The translations under genes and the position numbers were made by a program. Below are positions 29,657 to 38,658 of a DNA stretch of 64,000 nucleotides, in pieces (the first letter of the stretch is position 1; each line of letters starts with the position of its first letter). The stretch is from Planctomycetales bacterium (GTDB taxonomy: Bacteria; Planctomycetota; SZUA-567). The DNA lies in the NCBI GenBank assembly GCA_025997475.1, contig BNUQ01000007.1:1-64000 (forward strand), given 5' to 3'. A model generated the notes under the pieces. It did not search any database and was not told the DNA's origin. It saw only the letters and a list, made by a program, of their open reading frames with translations.

Positions 29657-29755
29657 CAATTAACAATTAACAATTAACAATGGCGGAATAATTATCAAAA
29701 CGGCGCGAAGCGAATTTTTAATCAAATTCCAAAATTGTTAATTGTTAATTGAATC
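29657..29755. repeat. Inverted heptad-arm element (TTAACAA class)
   Basis: Left arm AATTAAC units, centre GGCGCGAAGCGAATTTTT, right arm TTGTTAA units; the arms are complementary, so RNA or single-stranded DNA would form a long hairpin. It fills the gap between the HATPase gene's start and the TPR gene's stop at 29757. Confidence 0.85.
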
Positions 29756-29756
29756 T

Positions 29757-31061
29757 CTAATCTTCCGGTCGCAACGACAAATTAAATTCCTGCAACCGTT
29801 TTTTGATTTCATTGAGCGAGACGCGCCCGAAATTTTTGGCGTTTTCGAGCGACGTTTCGGTTTTGTCGCACAACTGCCCGACGGTGCGGATGCCCAAGCG
29901 GTCCATACATTTCCGACTTCGCACCGACAATTCCAAAAAGTCAATCGTCTTCGCCAACAGTTCGTCGTGTTGCCGCACTTGCGAGCGGTTATACGCGGCG
30001 CGCGTCGCGGCGTCTTCGCGCAACATTCCCAGACGCAAATTGCGCGAATTGAGAATGTCGCGAATTTCGCGCAAACTCGTTTCGCCGAAATTTTTATACG
30101 CCAACAATTCGTTTTCCGTGCGTTTGACCAAATCGCCGAGCGTGCGGATGTTCATTTTGGCGAGGCAGTTGCGGCTTCGCACCGACAACTCGAAATCGGT
30201 TACCGGCACGCGCAAAATCGCTTCCAATTTTTCCGACTGTTTGGTTTCTTCCGGCGAATAATACATCCCCGCCGCCGCGGAAATCGAATCGACAATCAGC
30301 CGCGCGCGCTTGTTCGTCGGATTTTGCCGCAACAACATTTGGCAACACTGCATCGCGTCGTTGGCGCGATTGAGGTCTTCGTAAAGCGTCGCCAAATTAA
30401 GCAAGGCGTTGGTGTAGGTCTCGCCGGCGGCGGGACCGATTTTTTCGTAATACTTAATCGCGGTCGACTCGTCGCCGCGCAAGTCAAGCAGACGTCCGGC
30501 GTGAAACAAACTTTCGGCGTGTTGCGGCGCGTAGGTCAACGCCTGGTCGAACGCCGCGAGCGCCGCGCCGATTTTGCCGGCGGCTTCGAGGCATCGCCCT
30601 TTTTGATAGTGCAACTCGGCTTGGTCGCCGAGTTCGCGTTCGAGTTTGGCGACGGCTTTGTTCGCTTCGTCGAGTTTGCCGAGACGCCGCAAAATGCCGA
30701 CTTTCAGCAAATCGGCGAAGCGATAGGCGGGCGCGGCTTGGTCGTAACAAACCAGCGCGGCGGCGTAATTGCCGTCGTTTTCGGCAATCAGTCCCAAAAT
30801 AATTTGCCCGACGCCGGTCTTGTCGTTTTGGGCGTGCGCGGCGGCTTCGTCGAGGTTGCCGATAATCCAATAACCGGCGGCGAGCCGCGCGTCTTTGGGA
30901 TTTTTAACGGCGTTTTTCACACCGTCGAAATCGCGTTTCGCTTGCAGATAAACGTTGTGAAACTGCCGCGCCAAATGCGCGGCGCGCAAGACCTTCTCGA
31001 TGTCCATCTCGTCGGACAACAACACCGCCGCCAAATCGACGGAATTTTTCAAGTTTTCCAT
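29757..31061 (-). CDS. TPR protein with two RNA-polymerase-alpha-CTD-like domains
   Basis: 434 residues from ATG 31061 (GGGAGAAG upstream); the longer open frame to 31199 is not supported. Residues 60-260 contain TPR units (AELHYQKGRCLEAAGKIGAA, then ALLNLATLYEDLNRAN). Two modules follow, near 290-350 and 372-430, each starting ELSVRSR(N/K)C and containing an (I/R)RT(L/V)G(D/Q)L helix and a (K)NFG..SL(R/N)EI helix: this is the alpha-CTD helix-hairpin-helix. Proteins of this make-up are known from planctomycete-like bacteria. It may bind DNA or contact RNA polymerase; role unknown. Confidence 0.85.
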   Translation of the reverse strand: MENLKNSVDLAAVLLSDEMDIEKVLRAAHLARQFHNVYLQAKRDFDGVKNAVKNPKDARLAAGYWIIGNLDEAAAHAQNDKTGVGQIILGLIAENDGNYAAALVCYDQAAPAYRFADLLKVGILRRLGKLDEANKAVAKLERELGDQAELHYQKGRCLEAAGKIGAALAAFDQALTYAPQHAESLFHAGRLLDLRGDESTAIKYYEKIGPAAGETYTNALLNLATLYEDLNRANDAMQCCQMLLRQNPTNKRARLIVDSISAAAGMYYSPEETKQSEKLEAILRVPVTDFELSVRSRNCLAKMNIRTLGDLVKRTENELLAYKNFGETSLREIRDILNSRNLRLGMLREDAATRAAYNRSQVRQHDELLAKTIDFLELSVRSRKCMDRLGIRTVGQLCDKTETSLENAKNFGRVSLNEIKKRLQEFNLSLRPED

Positions 31062-31472
31062 ATCTTCTCCCGAACAGAAATTTACCCTCGCCGCCCCGCG
31101 AAAAAAAATTACATCGCGATTTATATGAAACGCTCGGCGCATAACAAGACGGACGCGGGTCCGGCGAAACGACAAACGTTTCGGGGCGGTCTTGGACAAT
31201 TGACAATTTTTGGGTTGGCGAATACGCTTTTCGCTCGTGAAAATACGGCGTTCGCGCCTGAGCGCGGCGCGGACAAAAAAGTTACTCGATTTTTTTCGTC
31301 GACGGCACTACCGCCGGAGCGGCGGCGGTGCCGGTCGGAGTCGATAAAAATACCGCCGCCCAATTTTATGCTTGGCGGCGCCGGGCAATCGCTTTTTGCC
31401 GCGAAAAATCTTCGCCCTTTCTCGGGTAGCCCTAAAATTTTAATCACTTAACCGGTTTCGGAGCCAAGCCCC
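31062..31472. other. Intergenic region before folP, nothing recognised
   Basis: 411 bases between divergent genes. One imperfect palindrome surrounds the GCCGGAGCGGCGGCGG part near 31310-31330 with ACTCGAT / GAGTCGAT arms. It presumably holds both promoters, but I could not pick out reliable -35/-10 boxes. Confidence 0.4.
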
Positions 31473-32258
31473 ATGACCACCCGCCGTCCGCAAATAATGG
31501 GTATTCTGAACTGCACGCCCGACTCGTTTTACGACGGCGGCACGGCGCTTGACGTTGCGACCCGCGTCGCCAAGGGCGTCCGACTGATTGCCGAAGGGGC
31601 GGCGATTATTGACGTCGGCGGCGAGAGCACGCGTCCGGGTTCGTCGCCGGTCGGCGGCGAGGAAGAAATCGCGCGCGTCGCGCCGGTCATCCAAAAACTG
31701 CGTTCTTATACGCGGTTGCCGATTAGCATCGACACTTACCGCGCGGCGGTCGCCGAAGCCGCTCTGCAAGCGGGCGCGACGATTATCAACGATATTTTCG
31801 CCGGCGAGCGCGACCCGCAAATGTTCGCGGTGGCGAAAAAATACGCCGCGCCCGTGGTCGTGATGCACTGCCAAGGCGAGCCGCGCACAATGCAACAAGC
31901 GCCGGTCTATGCCGATGTCGTCCGCGAAGTAATCGACTATTTGCGCGCGCGAGTGCGCGCGGCGCGCGCCGCCGGCGTGGAGCAAGTCATCGTTGACCCC
32001 GGTTTCGGCTTCGGCAAAACGGTCGAACACAACTGGACGTTGTTTGACGCGCTCGGCGAAATTTGCGCCGAATTTCACCGCGAAAACACGCCGGTGCTGA
32101 TTGGCGTCAGCAATAAAAATATGCTCGGCGGCGACCCGCGCGACCGCGTGGCGAAAAGCGTTGCCGCCGCCGTGCGCGCGGCGCGACTTGGCGCGGACAT
32201 CGTCCGCGTCCACAACGTCGCCGCCACGCGGACAGCAATTAACAATTTACAATCATAG
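31473..32258 (+). CDS. folP: Dihydropteroate synthase
   Basis: 261-residue TIM-barrel enzyme joining p-aminobenzoate to dihydropterin pyrophosphate in folate synthesis. Motifs in order: MGILNCTPDSFYDGG at residue 9, IIDVGGESTRPGSSPV near 45, ISIDTYRAAVAE near 84, INDIFAG near 105, VDPGFGFGKTVEHN near 174 and LIGVSNKNML near 209, then DIVRVHNVAAT. All pterin and pABA loop residues are present. The last residues INNLQS are encoded by a fragment of the TTAACAA heptad repeat, so the natural end has been altered. No folK or ftsH partner adjoins. Confidence 0.95.
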   Translation: MTTRRPQIMGILNCTPDSFYDGGTALDVATRVAKGVRLIAEGAAIIDVGGESTRPGSSPVGGEEEIARVAPVIQKLRSYTRLPISIDTYRAAVAEAALQAGATIINDIFAGERDPQMFAVAKKYAAPVVVMHCQGEPRTMQQAPVYADVVREVIDYLRARVRAARAAGVEQVIVDPGFGFGKTVEHNWTLFDALGEICAEFHRENTPVLIGVSNKNMLGGDPRDRVAKSVAAAVRAARLGADIVRVHNVAATRTAINNLQS

Positions 32259-32260
32259 CG
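32230..32260. repeat. Short AATTAAC-type tract at the folP 3' end
   Basis: Two to three 7-bp units (AATTAAC, AATTTAC, AATCATA) encode the final codons of folP just before TAG. Confidence 0.6.
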
Positions 32261-32303
32261 AACCTCAGAAAGAAAGTTTGCGGTCATAACGCCACGGCTT
32301 CGT

Positions 32304-33074
32304 TTAGATGGTTCTTGCGTCCGCCGCCCAATAATTCAGCCCCCGCAACACTAAATCCGGCGCGTATTCGCCGGCAAATTGCGCCGCGAGAATTTCTCCG
32401 CCGCCGCCGGTGAAAATTAAACGCGGCGTTGCCGCGGGCGGCGTTACGCGGCGGATGCCTTCGCGGGTTTGTCCGACCAACGTCGCGACCGCGCCGGTCA
32501 AAATCGCGCGGCGCGTGTCGCGTCCGGCGCCGACCGCCGCCCAGTCCAAATCCGTCGCCGTGAGGCGCGGCAGTTGCGCGGCGGCGGCGAGCGCGTCCAA
32601 CAACATTTGCGCGCCGGGCATAATCAAGCCGCCCTGAAACACGCCGTCCGCCGTGAGCCAATCAATCACCAACGCCGAGCCGAGATGAATCACGATAATT
32701 TCACGGCGCGCCCGCGCAAAATCGCGGCTTGCCGCCAGCGCCGCGAGCAAACGGTCGCTACCGACGGTGATTGGCGGTAATAAATTATGCGGAATAATTG
32801 CGTGCGTCGCCGGATTGACAAAAGTTATTTCGCCGACCCCGCGGCGAATTAACGCCGCGCGCAACGGCGCGTTGACGCGCGGCACCACCGAGGAAATGAA
32901 CGCCGATTTCGCTAGTCCGCTTTTAAGCGCGTCCGGCAATTCGCCCGCGCCGACGCCGGCGGTCGGACAAGCGGTTATCGTCAACTCGTCGTCGCCGCCG
33001 GACAGCGCGAATTTGCCGCGCGAATTGCCGACATCAATCAATAAGTGAAGGGGGACGCGAGACGGGGAGTCCAT
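32304..33074 (-). CDS. coaX: Type III pantothenate kinase (divergent)
   Basis: 256 residues of the acetate-kinase/hsp70/actin fold. LLIDVGNSRGKFAL at residue 11 is the phosphate loop of CoaX, PHNLLPPITVGSDRLLAALA near 94 fits the pantothenate-binding GxDR motif, and GGLIMPGAQMLLDAL near 147 and FTGGGGEIL near 222 complete the family order. It makes 4'-phosphopantothenate for coenzyme A. One motif is unusual: the strand normally reading DxGTAxTxD is IHLGSALVIDWL, with His for the Asp. BirA, the common neighbour, is absent. Confidence 0.85.
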   Translation of the reverse strand: MDSPSRVPLHLLIDVGNSRGKFALSGGDDELTITACPTAGVGAGELPDALKSGLAKSAFISSVVPRVNAPLRAALIRRGVGEITFVNPATHAIIPHNLLPPITVGSDRLLAALAASRDFARARREIIVIHLGSALVIDWLTADGVFQGGLIMPGAQMLLDALAAAAQLPRLTATDLDWAAVGAGRDTRRAILTGAVATLVGQTREGIRRVTPPAATPRLIFTGGGGEILAAQFAGEYAPDLVLRGLNYWAADARTI

Positions 33075-33204
33075 TTTTTCGAAACCTGTTGGGCAACCGC
33101 GAATAACTTAACCGACTTTCCGCGGTGTTATCGTCGTTTAACTTAAAAATTGAACCAAGTTTTGCTTAATTTACGGTATGCCGCGGTTCATTTTCAGAAT
33201 CAAA

Positions 33205-33262
33205 CTACTATAAAAATTACTGATTACGAATTACGACGCGAAGCGATTTTGATAAAATCACC
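33205..33262. repeat. Partial heptad-arm element before coaX
   Basis: ATTACTGATTACGAATTACGA repeats next to GACGCGAAGCGATTTTGA, the shared core. The rest of 33075-33353 is non-coding; nothing else is recognised. Confidence 0.6.
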
Positions 33263-33353
33263 GCCCCGTCAGGCGCGAAAACTCCTCGCGCCCGCCACCC
33301 CTCCATAGCGGGGAATTTAATCAACGGAAAGCGCGGCGCGGCACCGAAAATTG

Positions 33354-33512
33354 GACCTGTTCGATAAACAAGAGCGAGCAAATATTCGTGTCTAATTTTT
33401 CGTGCCGCAAGGAAAAATGACGAAGCAATACCGAGAGTATTGCAAGGAATTTTGACGCGGCGGGACGGAAAATTAGCCGAAAATTTGCCGCGAATTGGTT
33501 ATCGAACAGGTC
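33354..33512. mobile_element. 159-bp MITE-like element, copy 2
   Basis: Same ends and interior as copy 1, with TA only on the right flank. Its first TIR base on the asnB side supplies the G of the asnB stop codon (TA from the flank plus G), so the insertion defines where asnB ends. Confidence 0.85.
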
Positions 33513-35353
33513 TATTTAATCGCCGATTCTTCCAACGCCAACTGCGCCCACAAATATAAATTCCAATCGCGGCGACGGCTACGGTGTTCCGCCAAGGCGC
33601 GCGCCGCGAACGCCGGCTTGCCGTAACGGAGCGGCGGCAAGGTCAATTCGCCCGTCCGCCACCACTGCGCCGCCGGCGGCGAAAATCCCTGTTTAGGGCG
33701 CGTTAAAATTTCTTCCGGCAAAATTCCGCGTAACGCTTTTTTCAACAAATACTTCGACGCGCCGCCGCCGAACAAGCCGTTTTTGACCCGATACGCCGCC
33801 GGCAACCGCCGCGCGAAATCCGCCACGTCGCGGTCTAAAAACGGACTGCGCACTTCCAACGAATTGAACATCGACGCGCGGTCAACTTTCGGCAACAACT
33901 GGTCGGGCAAATATAATTTGACGTAATAGCGCGTCATTTTATCGACCGGATGCGGACTGGCGCAACTGTCCCACGCCGCGATTGCCTCGCTGTAAATTTC
34001 TTCCCACGGCGCGGCGTCGCCCAACAAGTCGGCGATTTCCGCGACCGTGAGCGGCGCGAGCAGAGCCGGAATCCAAATTTTCGGGCTCTGCCCCGACGCG
34101 CGAAAAAAACGCCGCAACTTGAAACTTAACGCCAAATAATGGCGCCGCGCCGACGCGCGGTCGGCGAGCCACGCCGCCGCCGGATGCAGACCGCGCGGTA
34201 AATAACGGCGATATCGCCACGCCCATTGCCAATAGCGAAGCGGCTCATAGCCGCCAAACAGTTCGTCGCCGCCGTCGCCGCCGAGCGCCACCGTTACGTG
34301 TTGCCGCGTCGCCCGCGCGAGTAAACACGTCGGCAACAACGAGTCGTCGGCAAAGGGCATATCCAATTTTTGCAACAGCGCCGCGTTTTCGCGGAGCGCG
34401 TCCTGCTCGGTTACGCGCGTCAAATGATGGTCGCTATTAAGGTGCCGCGCCACCGCCGCCGCGAACGGCGACTCGTCGTAACTCGTTTCGGTAAAGCCAA
34501 TCGAAAAAGTCGCAATCCGCCCCTGCCGCGCCGCGAGCGCCGCGAGCGCCGACGAGTCAATTCCGCCCGACAGCCAGACGCCGACCGGCACGTCCGCCGC
34601 CAACCGTTTTTTGACGGCGCGCGTCAGCACGTCGAGAAGTTCCGCGGTCAGGCGCGGTTCGTCGGCGACGGCTTGCGGTTCGACGACGTAGTCCCAATAC
34701 GGCGCGACGCGCAACGATAAATCGGTTAAATCAAGCGTCAAATTATGACCGGCGGGAATTTGCGCGACCGAACGATACAGCGAGCGCGGCGCGGGAATGA
34801 AACCGTAAGCGAAGTATTTCTGTCGGGACAGCGGGTCGATGACGAACGTCAAGTCGGGATGGGCGCGGAGCGCGGTCAGTTCCGACGCGAAGGCGAACAC
34901 GTCGTTTTGCCGCGTGTAAAAAAACGGCTTTTTGCCGAAGCGGTCGCGGGAGCAAAACAAGCGCCGCGCCGTGCGGTCGTGAACGGCGAACGCCCACATT
35001 CCGTCGAGTTTTTCCGGCAAATTCTCGCCCCATTCGCGGTAGCCGTGCAACAAAACTTCGGTGTCGGCGTGGTCGGTTTGGAAGCGATGTCCGCGCCCGC
35101 TTAACTCGCGCCGCAATTCGCGGTGATTGTAAATTTCGCCGTTGAAAACGACGGTCAGTTCACCGCCCGCGGTCGATAGCGGTTGCGCGGCGGCGGCGGA
35201 CAAGTCGATGACGGCGAGACGACGATGGGCGAGATGAACGCGGCGGTCATGATAAAAGCCCGCGCCGTCCGGTCCGCGATGCGCCAGCGCCGCCGCCATT
35301 TTTTCTAAAACGGCTTCGCGCTCCGCGCCGCAATAGCCCGCGATGCCACACAT
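33512..35353 (-). CDS. asnB: Asparagine synthetase (glutamine-hydrolysing)
   Basis: About 613 residues. I begin at the Met of MCGIAGYCG (35353, AAGGG upstream), because Cys2 must become the N-terminal nucleophile of the class II amidotransferase domain. That domain also shows AHRGPDGAGF near 36 and VVFNGEIYNHRELR near 77. The synthetase domain begins near 235 with the ATP loop VWLSGGIDSSALAALAA and has ALGGDGGDELFGGYEP near 350. It makes asparagine from aspartate and glutamine; similar enzymes also serve glycan and peptide pathways. The stop codon lies at the junction with a MITE. Confidence 0.93.
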   Translation of the reverse strand: MCGIAGYCGAEREAVLEKMAAALAHRGPDGAGFYHDRRVHLAHRRLAVIDLSAAAAQPLSTAGGELTVVFNGEIYNHRELRRELSGRGHRFQTDHADTEVLLHGYREWGENLPEKLDGMWAFAVHDRTARRLFCSRDRFGKKPFFYTRQNDVFAFASELTALRAHPDLTFVIDPLSRQKYFAYGFIPAPRSLYRSVAQIPAGHNLTLDLTDLSLRVAPYWDYVVEPQAVADEPRLTAELLDVLTRAVKKRLAADVPVGVWLSGGIDSSALAALAARQGRIATFSIGFTETSYDESPFAAAVARHLNSDHHLTRVTEQDALRENAALLQKLDMPFADDSLLPTCLLARATRQHVTVALGGDGGDELFGGYEPLRYWQWAWRYRRYLPRGLHPAAAWLADRASARRHYLALSFKLRRFFRASGQSPKIWIPALLAPLTVAEIADLLGDAAPWEEIYSEAIAAWDSCASPHPVDKMTRYYVKLYLPDQLLPKVDRASMFNSLEVRSPFLDRDVADFARRLPAAYRVKNGLFGGGASKYLLKKALRGILPEEILTRPKQGFSPPAAQWWRTGELTLPPLRYGKPAFAARALAEHRSRRRDWNLYLWAQLALEESAIK

Positions 35354-35383
35354 ATTTTTCCCTTGTCGCGAAGGGAACAAAAA

Positions 35384-35503
35384 AAAATTAACCATTAAAA
35401 ATTAACCATTAACAATGGCGGCGACTAATCATCAAAATCGCTTCGCGAAATTTTAATAATCAACGCCAAAATTGTTAATTGTCAATTTTTAATTGTTAAT
35501 TGA
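35384..35503. repeat. Inverted heptad-arm element between rpoD and asnB
   Basis: Arms of AATTAAC/ATTAAAA units on the left and TTGTTAA/TTTTTAA on the right flank a centre with AATCGCTTCGCGAAATTTT. It starts at the rpoD stop and ends about 30 bases before the asnB start. Confidence 0.85.
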
Positions 35504-35504
35504 T

Positions 35505-37628
35505 TCACGCATGCTTCGCCGCCGTTCGCGCGTCGATTTCATCGACGAAGCCCATCAAGCCGCGGGCGCGCACCGGATGTTGCAATTTTTTCAGCGCCTT
35601 CGCCTCGATTTGCCGCACCCGCTCCCGCGTTACGTTGAACTTCCGCCCGACTTCTTCGAGCGTGTAAGTGTAGTCCTCGTCGCCGCCCAAACCGATGCCG
35701 TAGCGCAACTTGATAATTTCCCGCTCACGAAACGTCAGCGTTTCCAACACGTTGCGAATCCGGTCTTTCAGCATATCGCGGCTGGCGATGTTAATCGGGC
35801 TATCGACGCTTTGGTCTTCGATAAAGTCGCCGAAATGCGTGTCTTCCGCGTCGCTTCCCTGCCCAATCGGCTTGTCCAACGAAATCGGACGCTTGCTGAT
35901 TTTCAGCACCCGTTTCGCTTCCGGCACCGGAATATCCGCCTCTTTGGCGATTTCTTCGACGGTCGGCTCGCGCCCCATCCGTTGCACCAACGAGCGCGTG
36001 ATGCGCCGCAAACGGCTCATCGTTTCAATCATATGCACCGGAATGCGAATCGTCCGCGACTGGTCGGCAATCGCCCGCGTAATCGCCTGCCGAATCCACC
36101 ACGTCGCGTAAGTCGAAAATTTGTAGCCGCGCCGATATTCGTATTTTTCGACCGCCTTCATTAAGCCGGTGTTGCCCTCTTGAATCAGGTCGATGAAACT
36201 CAAACCGCGATGGCGGTATTTTTTCGCTATCGACACGACCAAGCGTAAATTACCGTTCGCCAATTTTTTCTTGGCGACGCGATATTGCTCATAGCGCTCG
36301 TCCATCAGCCGGGCGCGCAACCGCAAATTCGGCAACGGCTCCTGCACAATTTCGGCGATCTCCGCGAGGCGCTCTTCGGCGCGGCGCCAGCGGCGTTTGT
36401 CGATTTCCGACAATTCTTTTTGTTCGCGCCACCGTTTGCGGTCTTTCTCCAAACGCGCGGACTCCGCCGCCAATTCTTCGATGTATCTTTTGATCGGCAT
36501 AATCCGCTCGGAGCGGAAACCCAGTTCTTCAATCAACATCGCGCTCCGGCGCTGGCGCGTTTTCAATTCCGCCAATAATTTCTCGCGGTCGCGCGCCGAT
36601 AAATCCGGCGTCGCGTTAATTTTTTGCCACAAGACGCCAATGCGCTGGCGGAGCGCGGTCAGCGTCGCCACGTGTCCCGGCAAACGCGACAAAATATCGT
36701 TTTTCCCCATACCGGCGGGCGTGTTGTTGCGGAGCATCCGGTCCAAGCCCTCGCGATTTTCTTCGACCAACCGGCGCGCGCGCTCGACGTATTCAATCGC
36801 GAGCGGCGTCTCCATCACGCGCCGCCGGAAACGTTTGCTGTAAAGTTCGATGCCCGCCGCGTGCTGAATTTCCTGCTCGCGCGTCAGCAACGGAATCCCG
36901 CCCATCTCCGCGAGATACATCCGCACCGGGTCGTTGATGTCGCCCGCGTCGTCGTTCGCCAACAACTCCGGCGACAGCGTCGCGACTTCGGCGGTCGGGT
37001 CAAACGCCTCGCCTTCTTCCTCCTCGTCGGTCGGTTCAATATCGTCCACCGCCGCGTCTTCGGAGTCGTCGATGGCGACGATGCCGACCCCGCTTAACCG
37101 CGCCAGCACCACGTCGATTTCCTGCCCCGCCACGATGCTCGGCGATAAAATTTTGCTTAATTCGGTGTAGGCGACGTGGTCGCGCCCTTTCAATTTCGCG
37201 AGCAAGTTGACCAACATTTCTTCGGTCAGTTTGACGCCCTCGCCGTCGGGAAGCGCGATTTCTTCGACGACGACCGCGTCGCGTTCCGCCGCTTTGCGGT
37301 CGCGCGCGGGCGCGGCGAGGGACTTTTTCGCCGGTTTTTTGACGGGCGGAGTCGGTTTCGCCGGAGCGGATTTTGCGACGGATTTCGCCGAAGCCGGTTT
37401 CGTCGGTTTGCTTGCGGATTTCGCCACAGGCGCGGATTTCGCGACGGATTTCGCCGGTTTATTTTTGACGACGCTCGCCGGCTTCACCGCAACTTTCGCG
37501 CTTGCCGTTGTCTTCGCGCTTTTCGCCGCGACTTTTTTGTCCGCGACTTTGCCCGCTTTGGCGGGCGCCTTTTTCGGCGCCGGTTTTGCCGGTTGGGATG
37601 CCGCTTTTTTCTTTTTATTATCAGCCAT
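35505..37628 (-). CDS. rpoD: Primary sigma factor RpoD with basic N-terminal extension
   Basis: 707 residues. Region 1.2 [21 protein letters not shown] near 236, region 2 with [39 protein letters not shown] and [20 protein letters not shown] near 465-525, region 3 near 550, and region 4.2 [20 protein letters not shown] near 660. It recognises housekeeping promoters. The first about 115 residues are Lys/Ala/Pro-rich repeats ([20 protein letters not shown]) like a histone-H1 tail, then acidic region 1.1-type sequence. ORFs dnaG and rpsU are not adjacent. The stop abuts a heptad element. Confidence 0.95.
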   Translation of the reverse strand: MADNKKKKAASQPAKPAPKKAPAKAGKVADKKVAAKSAKTTASAKVAVKPASVVKNKPAKSVAKSAPVAKSASKPTKPASAKSVAKSAPAKPTPPVKKPAKKSLAAPARDRKAAERDAVVVEEIALPDGEGVKLTEEMLVNLLAKLKGRDHVAYTELSKILSPSIVAGQEIDVVLARLSGVGIVAIDDSEDAAVDDIEPTDEEEEGEAFDPTAEVATLSPELLANDDAGDINDPVRMYLAEMGGIPLLTREQEIQHAAGIELYSKRFRRRVMETPLAIEYVERARRLVEENREGLDRMLRNNTPAGMGKNDILSRLPGHVATLTALRQRIGVLWQKINATPDLSARDREKLLAELKTRQRRSAMLIEELGFRSERIMPIKRYIEELAAESARLEKDRKRWREQKELSEIDKRRWRRAEERLAEIAEIVQEPLPNLRLRARLMDERYEQYRVAKKKLANGNLRLVVSIAKKYRHRGLSFIDLIQEGNTGLMKAVEKYEYRRGYKFSTYATWWIRQAITRAIADQSRTIRIPVHMIETMSRLRRITRSLVQRMGREPTVEEIAKEADIPVPEAKRVLKISKRPISLDKPIGQGSDAEDTHFGDFIEDQSVDSPINIASRDMLKDRIRNVLETLTFREREIIKLRYGIGLGGDEDYTYTLEEVGRKFNVTRERVRQIEAKALKKLQHPVRARGLMGFVDEIDARTAAKHA

Positions 37629-37710
37629 TTTTTTTCACAGAAAGTTACGGAAGAAAAGTAAAGTTTTTTTTTGTCCGTTATTTGTCCCGCCGTCCGGTTC
37701 TCGTTACATT

Positions 37711-38619
37711 TCACAGTTTTTTTATTTCATCGGCGGGTAAACCGGTAGCGTTTGCGACAACCTCCAATTTTAACCCCAACGATAACATTCGTTTGGCAAC
37801 GTCGATTATTCCTTCCATCTTACCTTCCGCCCTACCTTCCGCCCTACCTTCCGCCCTACCTTCCGCTCGACCTTCCGTTTTGCCCAAAGTTAAACCTTTA
37901 TTTATCGCGTCGCGCATCCGCACGGCATTGTCCATTCGCGCCTTTTCCCGCGATTCGTAAAGCAGACGGGTTCGCTCGTCCGCCGACAATTCCATTAAAA
38001 CGCCCACCGCTTTGCCCAACATCGGACTCGTTTGCGCCAACATCGTCAGGTTCTCCTTGTCATTCGTCCGCAAAAACTGCAACCAATCCCACGCCGCCGA
38101 CCGGTCGTCTTTTAACGGTAATTTCGGCAATTCCAAAGTATGAATTTCCAGTAAATCGGTAAATGTCGATTGCGTCCGCGCATCGTAAAGTTTATAGCGG
38201 TTATGATAATCGGCGTTGTCCGCCACCCAAACAAAATCGGTGATAACCACGCTAATCACCCGTTTGACGGTGTCGTAATTGTCGCCTTTGCCGATTTGTT
38301 CGGTAACCATTTTCGCGGCGTAATAAACTATCCGTTCCCGCAACAGCGACATTTCTTCGACTTGAATTTCGACATCAATCACCTTGCCGGATTTGGTGTG
38401 AATTTTCACGTCAAGAATGCCGAGTTTGTCGTCTTTCGTTTCGCGATTGACGTGCGGGTCAACAATTTCCAATTTTTCGTATTCGTCCGCCGGCAAGTCC
38501 AACACGGCTTGCAAGAATGCCGTGAGAATATCGATGTTGCGCTGGTCGCCGAAAATCAACTTGAAGACAAAGTCCGACTTCGGCGACAGCAACGTTTTTT
38601 CAAGCGAGGATTTTTTCAT
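37711..38619 (-). CDS. Rpn-family recombination-promoting nuclease
   Basis: 302 residues. LLSPKSDFVFKLIFGDQRN at residue 10 and IDVEIQVEEMSLLRERIVYY near 80 are the PD-(D/E)XK hallmarks of the Rpn/PDDEXK transposase-like family, with LDVKIHT supplying the Asp. These are DNA endonucleases that raise RecA-independent recombination. Near residue 250 the chain contains five tandem EGRA-type tetrapeptides (GRAEGRAEGRAEGRAEGK), encoded by 12-bp repeats at 37821-37880; a variable acidic tandem repeat before the C-terminal helix is common in this family. The gene stands alone between rpoD and gcvPA. Confidence 0.88.
   Translation of the reverse strand: MKKSSLEKTLLSPKSDFVFKLIFGDQRNIDILTAFLQAVLDLPADEYEKLEIVDPHVNRETKDDKLGILDVKIHTKSGKVIDVEIQVEEMSLLRERIVYYAAKMVTEQIGKGDNYDTVKRVISVVITDFVWVADNADYHNRYKLYDARTQSTFTDLLEIHTLELPKLPLKDDRSAAWDWLQFLRTNDKENLTMLAQTSPMLGKAVGVLMELSADERTRLLYESREKARMDNAVRMRDAINKGLTLGKTEGRAEGRAEGRAEGRAEGKMEGIIDVAKRMLSLGLKLEVVANATGLPADEIKKL
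37821..37880. repeat. 12-bp tandem repeat in the Rpn gene
   Basis: Five units of TACCTTCCGCCC, the first three identical and the last two with changes. Unit length is a multiple of three, so copy-number change would alter protein length without frameshift. Confidence 0.88.
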
Positions 38620-38658
38620 AGATTGTGCTGGTAAGCGAGAGTTCGCCCCTCCCGAAAT

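Noticed and set aside
31440-32213. Minus-strand open frame opposite folP (257 codons)
   Set aside because: Opposite frame of a clear dihydropteroate synthase; no family features.
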